From: Deferribacterales bacterium UBA4806
GTDB lineage: Bacteria; Chrysiogenota; Deferribacteres; Deferribacterales; UBA228
DNA length: 9,457 nt
Direction: 5' to 3'
NCBI GenBank assembly: GCA_002402635.1
Contig: DHGE01000075.1
Span: forward strand, 1-9,457
The translations under genes and the position numbers were made by a program. Position 1 is the first letter of the stretch, and every line of letters begins with the position of its first letter. Below are positions 1 through 5,932 of this stretch, piece after piece. The notes under the pieces were generated by a model that saw nothing but the letters and a program-made list of their open reading frames with translations, ran no database searches and was not told the DNA's origin.

Positions 1-372
1 CTCTTCAAGAAGTTTTTCAAAATATTTGTAAATTATTTTATTGTAGTTTTTTATTGAATCTGCAACTTTTCCATAGAAAGCTATACAATCCTTTTCTAAT
101 CTCTCAAGTTCTGATTTATCTTTAGATAAATCTGTATTTACATTAATAGAAGGTAATTGAAAATCACCTAAGAAAAAGGTACTTTCAAGTGTATCCGTTA
201 CAGAATCTCTATATGCCCTTTCAAGTTTTTTACAAACTTTTAACTTTTCATCTATTAAATTTATAAAATATTCTTTATTGAAATTTCCCTCTTCTATAGC
301 TTTCCTATAAATGGTAGATAAATCTTTTTCAAATTGTACTACATTATTTATTAAGCTGGATAGTGTATTCAA
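1..372 (-). CDS. Ferritin-like (rubrerythrin-type) helical protein, C-terminus cut by window edge
   Basis: An open frame starts at a TTG (372-370) and runs off the left edge, giving about 124 residues beginning MNTLSSLINNVVQFEKDLST. The start is supported by GAGGTGG at 381-375 and by overlap of the TTG with the TGA stop of mmsA (sequence TTGA), a typical translationally coupled junction. The protein is rich in Glu, Lys and Leu and looks all-helical: an N-terminal helix with FEKDLSTIYRKA, a second around LIDEKLKVCKKLERAYRDSV, a loop, then ELERLEKDCIAFYGKVADSI. This pattern resembles ferritin-like/rubrerythrin-derived families, but a complete set of Glu and ExxH iron ligands is not visible in the part present, so metal binding is unproven. 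Coupling to mmsA means the two are co-expressed. A generic coiled-coil protein is the main alternative. The existence of the gene is quite certain, the family much less. Confidence 0.6.
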   Translation of the reverse strand, partial: MNTLSSLINNVVQFEKDLSTIYRKAIEEGNFNKEYFINLIDEKLKVCKKLERAYRDSVTDTLESTFFLGDFQLPSINVNTDLSKDKSELERLEKDCIAFYGKVADSIKNYNKIIYKYFEKLLEE

Positions 373-1850
373 AACCACCTCTCAATTACAATTTTACCTT
401 CTAAAAAGAACCTGATAATATCTCTTCCCTGTGCATGTAATGTTCCAAAGAAAGAATCCTTCATGCCACCAAAGTGAAAAAGACCAACTGGGGCAGGCAC
501 TCCAATATTCACGCCGATGTTGCCACAGGAGACATTATATCTGAACTCTCTTGCTAATCTGCCACTATTAGTAAATATACTTGCAGCATTGCCGTAATTG
601 GAAAAGTTAATTATTTCAACAGCCCTTTCAAAATTATCTACTTTCATAATGTTTGCAACAGGGCCAAATATTTCTTCCTTAGCAATTCTCATTGTGGGCA
701 AAACTTCAGAAAAAATTGTTGGGCCAATAAAGCAGGCTTCACTTAAATTTTCTTTTATAGAAAATTTTCTGCCGTCAAGCTTCAATTTTGCGCCTTCTTC
801 CACTCCAAGCTCTATATATTGCAAAACTCTTTTTTTTGCTTCTATATTTTGCATGGGTCCCATCTGCACATCACTATCAAGGCCGTATCCTATAGAAATT
901 TTGCTTGTTGCCTCAATAAACATTTTTATAAACCTATCGTAGAATTTATTGTCTCCCACAATAAGGGCGTTGCCTGCTGCCAAACAGCGCTGCCCGGCAT
1001 TGCCAAAGAATGAAGTAAGAAGTGCTGGAATGACTTTATTTAAATCACTATCAGGCATTATAACTATAAAATTTTTTGCACCACCCTGAGCAACCACACG
1101 TTTACCGTATTTGCCACAGTTTTCATAAATGTATTTTGCAACACTTGTTGATCCAACAAAACCTACGCCTTTGATATCGGGGTGCTCTAAAAGCCTGTTA
1201 GTTGCATTATTAAAACCATTAACAACATTCCAGACGCCCTCGGGCAGGCCCGCCTCTAAAACAAGCTCTGCTATTTTGTACTGTGAAATTGGGTCTTTTG
1301 GAGATGGCTTTATTATTATGCAATTGCCTGTAGCAACTGCATATGGGGCAAACCAGAGTGGGACCATAAATGGGAAATTATATGGTGTAATAGCTGCAAA
1401 AACCCCTAATGGTTGATAAATACAGTGCTCATCTATACCGCTTGATACATCTTCTAAGTTGTGTCCCATCATGAGTGTTGATGCAGCGCACGCTGCCTCA
1501 ATATTTTCAAGCCCCCTTCTTGTCTCACCCCTTGATTCATCAATTGTTTTGCCGTGTTCTACAGTTTGAATTCTACTTAATTCTTCAAAATTTTCCTCTA
1601 ATAGCTCCTTTAATTTAAAAAGATACCTTACCCTGATTAATGGGGAGGTCTGCCTCCATTCTTGAAAGGCTCTCGTTGCTCTTGCTATTATGGTATCTAT
1701 TTCTTCAGGTTTTGTGTCAGGGACTTTCCCTATAACTTCATCTGTAGCTGGGTTAATAATATCATGCAAAATCCCTTTTGATTCAACAAAATCGCCATCA
1801 AAATTTTTAATTGTGATAATATCCTTTATAGGATTATCTAATATATTCAT
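369..1850 (-). CDS. mmsA: Methylmalonate-semialdehyde dehydrogenase (CoA-acylating)
   Basis: A 493-residue NAD-dependent aldehyde dehydrogenase of the MmsA/IolA type, which oxidises methylmalonate or malonate semialdehyde to propionyl- or acetyl-CoA in valine, inositol and thymine/uracil catabolism. Catalytic Cys289 sits in GQRCLA, the oxyanion Asn158 in PYNFP and Glu393 in EEIFGP. Family-specific marks: Arg112 in RRGLENIE and Arg288 beside the Cys, proposed to handle substrate carboxylate/CoA, and AQGGAKN (255-260) where ordinary ALDHs have an ELGGK with the general-base Glu; losing that Glu is typical of this CoA-dependent family. The C-terminal block NIGVPAPVGLFHFGG and SFFGTLHAQG is also typical. 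A TTG at 1913 would add 21 residues, but the ATG at 1850 fits IolA length (about 487), has GGGGAT just upstream, and lies downstream of a promoter-like sequence. Cytosolic. The stop overlaps the start of the ferritin-like gene. Confidence 0.9.
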   Translation of the reverse strand: MNILDNPIKDIITIKNFDGDFVESKGILHDIINPATDEVIGKVPDTKPEEIDTIIARATRAFQEWRQTSPLIRVRYLFKLKELLEENFEELSRIQTVEHGKTIDESRGETRRGLENIEAACAASTLMMGHNLEDVSSGIDEHCIYQPLGVFAAITPYNFPFMVPLWFAPYAVATGNCIIIKPSPKDPISQYKIAELVLEAGLPEGVWNVVNGFNNATNRLLEHPDIKGVGFVGSTSVAKYIYENCGKYGKRVVAQGGAKNFIVIMPDSDLNKVIPALLTSFFGNAGQRCLAAGNALIVGDNKFYDRFIKMFIEATSKISIGYGLDSDVQMGPMQNIEAKKRVLQYIELGVEEGAKLKLDGRKFSIKENLSEACFIGPTIFSEVLPTMRIAKEEIFGPVANIMKVDNFERAVEIINFSNYGNAASIFTNSGRLAREFRYNVSCGNIGVNIGVPAPVGLFHFGGMKDSFFGTLHAQGRDIIRFFLEGKIVIERWF

Positions 1851-1871
1851 AACACCATCCCCGTTAATTAA

Positions 1872-1900
1872 TTTATAAAGATATGATAAAGATATTACAA
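1872..1900 (-). promoter_or_regulatory. Putative sigma-70 promoter of mmsA
   Basis: On the minus strand, TTGTAA (1900-1895) is followed after exactly 17 bases by TATAAA (1877-1872), with an expected transcription start near 1865. This leaves a leader of about 15 bases holding the purine-rich GGGGAT before the ATG at 1850. It would make the upstream TTG at 1913 untranslated from this transcript. The match is 4/6 and 5/6 to consensus in an AT-rich gap, so it may be fortuitous. Confidence 0.45.
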
Positions 1901-1968
1901 CATTGCTATCCAAGTCAACAGGTTTATTTATAAAAATACCTTTAGTATTAAGTGCAAAATGTTTTATT

Positions 1969-1980
1969 TTAACATGTTAA
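1969..1980. promoter_or_regulatory. Perfect 12-bp palindrome TTAACATGTTAA, possible operator
   Basis: TTAACATGTTAA is identical to its own reverse complement. It covers the stop codon of the 14-codon ORF and lies about 70 bp upstream of the putative mmsA -35 box. A half copy (CATGTTAA) recurs at 2019-2026 over the start codon of the small ORF, about 45 bp away. Such spacing would suit a dimeric regulator binding two sites. No regulator gene is present in the window, and palindromes of this base composition arise easily by chance in AT-rich DNA. Confidence 0.25.
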
Positions 1981-2021
1981 TTACACCTCTGTGAAACAGC
2001 TAATTTTATTTTATAAATCAT
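1977..2021 (-). CDS. 14-residue small ORF with strong Shine-Dalgarno, upstream of mmsA
   Basis: ATG at 2021 opens the peptide MIYKIKLAVSQRCN, ending with TAA at 1979-1977. It is preceded by AAAGGAG (2036-2030) with an 8-base spacer, the best ribosome-binding site near mmsA. After the TAA, the same frame stays open for 42 codons and enters mmsA at its ATG, so the small ORF, the gap and mmsA share one frame broken by one stop. The peptide resembles the N-terminus of radical-SAM proteins just before the cluster-binding cysteines (LAVSQRCN), so it may be the stump of a deleted gene. Alternatives are a leader peptide controlling mmsA or a chance ORF. No function can be assigned. Confidence 0.35.
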   Translation of the reverse strand: MIYKIKLAVSQRCN

Positions 2022-2105
2022 GTTAACTACTCCTTTATATTTGATTTGACATAATTGAATTTAATGAATTCTTAATTGATTTATTAATATATTAAAAATT
2101 ATTGG

Positions 2106-4130
2106 TCAAATTTTGAAATGATTGGTGGATTCTTCTAGCTTTTCTGCTATCTCTCTCAACTTGCGAGCTGCTTCTGTAATAATATTTGAGATTTCCGAGG
2201 TTTTATTCGTTGTTTCTACTATATCTTCTATATCACCGCTTACGCTATTATTTGCAACTGCCACTTCTTCCGTAGCAGCAGTTATCTGTTCTAGCATAGT
2301 TTGTAATTGTTCAACACTGTTTAGAATATCGGCAAAAGATTCACTGGCTTTGTTTTCAACAGTTATAATGGTTTCTACAATTGACGCAGTGCTCTGCATC
2401 TGTTCAATTATATTTTTAATATCCTTACTTGTCTCCTGAATGATCTCTGTGATTTGCACAGTAGCGTTTTCTGTTTTTTCAGAGAGTTTTCTTACCTCCT
2501 CAGCAACAATAGAAAAACCTCTCCCTGTCTCTCCAGCTCTGGCAGCTTCTATTGCAGCATTGAGAGCAAGGAGATTCGTCTGAACTGATATATCAATAAT
2601 TATATTTACAATCTTAGCTATATCTTTTGATTTTTTACCTAAATCTTCCATGAGTCTATTACCATTTTTTATAATTTCATCCACCATTTTTATATTTGTT
2701 GAAGTTTCTTTAATTAATACCTTGCCTTCATTGGCTTTAGTGAGTGTATTAGTTGAATATTGCAAAATATCAGAAACATTTCTTGCTATTTCTTCCATAG
2801 TGTGAACCACCTGGGCCGATGAAGTGGCTATTTGAGATGATTTATGTAGTTTTTTTGACATATCATGTGTTAATGTTTCAGCGCTTTTTATTAAATCGTC
2901 ACTTGATGAAATAAGTGTGGATATTAGGGTCTTTAGTGAAGATAATAATTTTTTTAGAACCTTTGACATATTAGATACAGAAAATAATAAACTGGTATCA
3001 TCATCTTTTTTTACTTCAATATTGTTATGAAAATCACCTTCAGTAACATTTTTTATCAATTTAATAACCTGAACGGGGTCACCTCCTAATTGCTTGTTTA
3101 GTTTGCCTGCTATTATTCTCACGACCAAAAGGATAACGCCTGCAGATAATAACCCAATAAATAATAATATTTTCTTTACAAAGCTTAAATCTGCAAGCAA
3201 TTCATTTTCAGGAATTATACTGATAATTGACCATGGCATACTGGTTTTTGCTAAAGATATAGGTGTTATAACTATTAAGTGATCCTTGCCACTTCTATCA
3301 ATTTCTTTTATTTCATTAAAAGCTTCTCCATTTTTTACCTTATTGAAGTATTGGGAAAGCGGTGAAATGGATTTAATATTTTTGCCAATATATTTATCAT
3401 CTGGATGGGATACAATTGTACCATTGTTAGAAACAAATATTAAATATCCTGAATTATAAAGTTTTATTTTGTTCATTATATCATTTATATAACTGACACT
3501 TATATCTATTCCAACTACTCCCACAAATTGGCTATCAGCGATAATGGGCATTACTGGACTTGTAATAAAAGCTAGATTTCTACCTTTTTCGTATTTATAT
3601 AGGTATGGATTTGTAACAACTAGCTTTTTATATTTTTTAGGTAATACATAATATTCCCTTGTTTTTGTAGCAATATCTATATCAGTTGAATGTTGAATTT
3701 TTATGCTACCTGAGCCTTTATTTACCGATACAATGAACCTCCCGGTTTCATCATGCCCAAGCGTATTTATATATGCCTTATCTTGATCATAAGCATTTAT
3801 TTCCCAAATAGACCAAATAGCATTAAAGTAATCATTTTCTTCTAACATTTGTTTAAATATTTTAAATAAAAATGTTCTTTCTATTCTTTTTTCTCTTGCT
3901 ACTTTTAACATTTGAGACAAACTCTCTACATAGCTTTCTGCTTTATGTATTCTCTCTAAAGACAATTTGGCCGCTGCAACTGATAAATATTCTACATTCA
4001 CTAACGCTCTGCTTCTTATTTTATTCTCAACAACAACGTTCATTACATGGCTTAATAAAGATATAATCAAGATTACAACAACAGTTATTGGGAGTATGAT
4101 TTTTTGTACAAAAGTTAATTTTTTTAACAT
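2106..4130 (-). CDS. Methyl-accepting chemotaxis protein with periplasmic dCache domain
   Basis: A 674-residue transmembrane chemoreceptor that signals to CheA/CheW. Order of parts: short cytoplasmic N-terminus, TM1 (about 10-33), extracytoplasmic double-cache sensor (about 36-310), TM2 (about 318-340), HAMP (about 340-395), then a long coiled-coil signalling region. The hairpin tip is unmistakable: VQTNLLALNAAIEAARAGE followed by GRGFSIVAEEVRKL (516-549). In the sensor, REYY (158-161) and Asp209 in GVVGIDIS resemble the R..WY...D pattern of amine/amino-acid-binding dCache domains, with Tyr where Trp is usual, so the ligand is uncertain. The C-terminus has no obvious CheR-tethering pentapeptide. 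The ATG lies one base after the preA stop and has no clear Shine-Dalgarno of its own, implying translational coupling to preA and possibly a related ligand. No other chemotaxis gene is in the window. Confidence 0.95.
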   Translation of the reverse strand: MLKKLTFVQKIILPITVVVILIISLLSHVMNVVVENKIRSRALVNVEYLSVAAAKLSLERIHKAESYVESLSQMLKVAREKRIERTFLFKIFKQMLEENDYFNAIWSIWEINAYDQDKAYINTLGHDETGRFIVSVNKGSGSIKIQHSTDIDIATKTREYYVLPKKYKKLVVTNPYLYKYEKGRNLAFITSPVMPIIADSQFVGVVGIDISVSYINDIMNKIKLYNSGYLIFVSNNGTIVSHPDDKYIGKNIKSISPLSQYFNKVKNGEAFNEIKEIDRSGKDHLIVITPISLAKTSMPWSIISIIPENELLADLSFVKKILLFIGLLSAGVILLVVRIIAGKLNKQLGGDPVQVIKLIKNVTEGDFHNNIEVKKDDDTSLLFSVSNMSKVLKKLLSSLKTLISTLISSSDDLIKSAETLTHDMSKKLHKSSQIATSSAQVVHTMEEIARNVSDILQYSTNTLTKANEGKVLIKETSTNIKMVDEIIKNGNRLMEDLGKKSKDIAKIVNIIIDISVQTNLLALNAAIEAARAGETGRGFSIVAEEVRKLSEKTENATVQITEIIQETSKDIKNIIEQMQSTASIVETIITVENKASESFADILNSVEQLQTMLEQITAATEEVAVANNSVSGDIEDIVETTNKTSEISNIITEAARKLREIAEKLEESTNHFKI

Positions 4131-4131
4131 T

Positions 4132-5310
4132 TTAATATGTTACTGGGTATACACAATTTTTTACAGGACACACATGAAGGCACAGTGAACAGCCATCACA
4201 TTTGTTTTCATCTATAACAGCCTTATTATTACTCATTTTTATGGCACCAAACCCACCATCTTGACATGCAATATAACATTTTTTGCATCCATTACATTTA
4301 TTAATATCTATTTTATAATAAACGTTGCTTTTTTGATTTAATTCATAGGGTTCAATTAATTTATTAGTAACTATACCAATAATATTATTTACAGAATTAA
4401 ATCCTTTTTTTAATAAATAGTTAGAAAGGCCTTCTTTTAATTTATTAATGATATCAAATCCATGCAACATGACGGAGGTAGCCAATTGTAAAGTTGTGGC
4501 GCCACACATAAGAAATTGCACTGCGTCTTCCCATGTGGTAATACCTCCACATCCTGATATTGGCAGTTTCACACCTTTGTAAAGCTCAAGGATACACCTA
4601 AGGGCTATTGGTTTTATTGATGGACCAGAAAGACCTCCAAAGGTCGAATAACCATCTATTGATGGTTCAGCCTCTATTTTATCTATATTGATACCGAGTA
4701 AAGCTCTAACTGTATTTATTGCAGACAATGCATTTGCACCACTTTTTTTAACAGCATTACCAATAATTGTTATATCAGTAACATTAGACGTTAATTTTGC
4801 CATAACAGGTGCATCTGTAGCACTTTTCGCTTGTTTCATAACCTTTGCCGCTAAAGAGGCGTTCTGGCCTATGGACAGGCAGGATTCGTCTTCAATGTAG
4901 TGTGGGCAAGAAAGATTGATTTCATACATATCGGGCTTAACATCGTTAATTTTTTCTATAAGTTCGATGCAACTATTTGAATTGATACCTCCCAAAATAC
5001 TTACAATAAGGCATTTATTAGGGAACTCTTGCTTTAATTTCTTAAGCTCTGGAAGCCAGCTTTCAACCTCTTTTGTACTCAATTGTTCAATGTTTCCAAA
5101 AGATACTAGTTTATTGCCAATCTTATTGCTTGTAAAACGAGACCTTATGGTGGGTGAATAAGTGGGTGCAATAGTTTTGACAACAGCCCCAGCCCAGCCA
5201 GCTTCAAAACCCCTTCTTATAAGCTGGCAATTTGCAGTTGGTGGTGCGGATGCTAAAATAAAAGGATTCTCTAATCTTTTGCCGCAAAATTCTACCGATA
5301 TATCAAGCAT
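4132..5310 (-). CDS. preA: Dihydropyrimidine dehydrogenase subunit PreA (FMN domain plus two [4Fe-4S])
   Basis: A 392-residue cytosolic flavoprotein of the PreA/DPD family, which interconverts uracil or thymine and the dihydro forms. An N-terminal FMN TIM barrel (about 1-320) is followed by a ferredoxin-like tail (about 330-385) with clusters at Cys339/342/345/349 and Cys371/374/377/381. The pyrimidine-site residues known from mammalian DPD appear conserved: Asn110, Asn132 with the catalytic Cys135 in NLSCPH, and Asn199-Thr200 in INTV; Lys45 and Lys172 fit FMN contacts. Length is close to E. coli PreA (about 411). E. coli needs PreT for NADH; no preT lies here, so the electron partner is unknown. 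The N-terminus MLDISVEFCG aligns with the family, so the ATG is probably right although no Shine-Dalgarno precedes it. An IS256 remnant ends about 25 bp upstream. The stop is one base from the chemoreceptor ATG. A role in another pyrimidine-like reduction is possible. Confidence 0.85.
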   Translation of the reverse strand: MLDISVEFCGKRLENPFILASAPPTANCQLIRRGFEAGWAGAVVKTIAPTYSPTIRSRFTSNKIGNKLVSFGNIEQLSTKEVESWLPELKKLKQEFPNKCLIVSILGGINSNSCIELIEKINDVKPDMYEINLSCPHYIEDESCLSIGQNASLAAKVMKQAKSATDAPVMAKLTSNVTDITIIGNAVKKSGANALSAINTVRALLGINIDKIEAEPSIDGYSTFGGLSGPSIKPIALRCILELYKGVKLPISGCGGITTWEDAVQFLMCGATTLQLATSVMLHGFDIINKLKEGLSNYLLKKGFNSVNNIIGIVTNKLIEPYELNQKSNVYYKIDINKCNGCKKCYIACQDGGFGAIKMSNNKAVIDENKCDGCSLCLHVCPVKNCVYPVTY

Positions 5311-5315
5311 ATCTA

Positions 5316-5344
5316 AATATCTAACTATAATGAGGTACTGTCAA
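5316..5344 (-). promoter_or_regulatory. Putative hybrid promoter for preA: -35 in IS256 remnant end, weak -10 outside
   Basis: Minus-strand TTGACA (5344-5339), a perfect -35 consensus, overlaps the TGA stop of the transposase fragment and lies at the presumed terminal repeat. After 17 bases comes GATATT (5321-5316), 4/6 to TATAAT. The predicted start site, about seven bases on, coincides with the A of the preA ATG (5310), so the transcript would be leaderless or nearly so, which would fit the absence of a Shine-Dalgarno. IS256-type elements are known to supply outward -35 boxes. The -10 is weak and the exact IS boundary is not certain. Confidence 0.4.
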
Positions 5345-5866
5345 CACTTATGTATAAATTCATTAAACCTCTTCAAACCAGGCAAATGGGTAGGCACAGT
5401 AGCCCAGTAGCTTTTCATCTTTAGAAATATAAATGCAAATAAATTATAACAACTGGATTCACCAGCAAGTATCTCCATAGATTTAGTTCTCCTTTTAAAC
5501 TCTTTATTTAACCTCTCTATTACATTTGTTGTTTTAATGGATATCCAATCTTTAGCAGGAAAATCAAAGAATGTTAATGCTGATTGTAGTGAGCGTTGTA
5601 GTGATTTAACAGCCGATGGAAAATCTTTTGCATATTTGTCTATAAAATCTTCATAAAACTTAAATGCCTTATTTTTGGTAGAAGCATAAAAAATGGATCT
5701 TAAATCATCTGCAACATACCCTTTCTCTTTTCTTGTTACTTTGGATAATATATTCTTCGATAAATGTACCTGACAACTCTGTACCTTATGCATTGATAAA
5801 TTCTTCTTTGAATGTCTTTTCTAATGCAGGCAGTATATCCATTATGACACATCCATATTTAGTGTA
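5341..5866 (-). pseudogene. Truncated, frameshifted IS256-family transposase remnant
   Basis: Remnant of a DDE transposase of the IS256/mutator group, covering about the last 175 of the usual 390-410 residues. The intact part (5793-5341, 150 codons) begins KVQSCQVHLSKNILSKV and contains NVIERLNKEFKRRTKSMEI, holding the catalytic Glu. Upstream, in another frame, 5866-5789 reads YGCVIMDILPALEKTF then KEEFINA and meets a TAA; removing one base near 5788 would join INA to KVQSCQVH, so a single-base insertion broke the gene. VIMD may include the second catalytic Asp. A stop at 5869-5867 precedes this, and the sequence further up does not look like IS256, so the 5' two-thirds including the first Asp is deleted. 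The 3' end near GGTACTGTCAACACTT (from 5334) is probably the surviving terminal repeat. It cannot transpose on its own. Confidence 0.85.
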
Positions 5867-5932
5867 TTAAATTACTATTTTGGTGTCCACTAAATCCATC
5901 ATAACTCATTATTTATTATGTCATATGTAGAT
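5867..5932. other. Short spacer between tnaA stop and IS256 remnant
   Basis: The spacer shows no gene. It contains GGTGTCCACTAAATCC on the plus strand (5882-5897), which looks like an IS-end sequence but matches no partner that I can find in the window. CTCATTAT (5905-5912) is the reverse complement of ATAATGAG (5327-5334) on the far side of the remnant. The orientation is inverted, so this is not a target-site duplication. A weak CATAA/TTATG stem lies downstream of tnaA, without the G+C stem and T-run of an intrinsic terminator. Confidence 0.3.

Noticed and set aside
598..942. Plus-strand open frames throughout the window (for example 598-942, 1129-1416, 2122-2439, 4916-5161, 8960-9175)
   Set aside because: All lie opposite well-supported minus-strand genes, lack recognisable motifs, and have the composition expected of antisense shadows.
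1851..1913. TTG start at 1913 for the aldehyde dehydrogenase, adding 21 residues
   Set aside because: There is no Shine-Dalgarno before it, the extension has no counterpart in IolA/MmsA, and a promoter-like sequence lies between it and the ATG at 1850.
2084..2095. TTAATATATTAA palindrome after the chemoreceptor gene as a terminator
   Set aside because: It is a pure A/T stem with no loop and no T-run on the transcribed strand; it would be too weak for an intrinsic terminator.
4132..5310. Dihydroorotate dehydrogenase as the identity of the FMN/ferredoxin protein
   Set aside because: The C-terminal double [4Fe-4S] domain and the Asn110/Asn132/Asn199-Thr200 pattern fit the dihydropyrimidine dehydrogenase family better than PyrD.
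5327..5912. ATAATGAG (5327-5334) and CTCATTAT (5905-5912) as target-site duplication of the IS element
   Set aside because: The copies are in inverted, not direct, orientation, and the left end of the element is missing, so they cannot be a normal target duplication.
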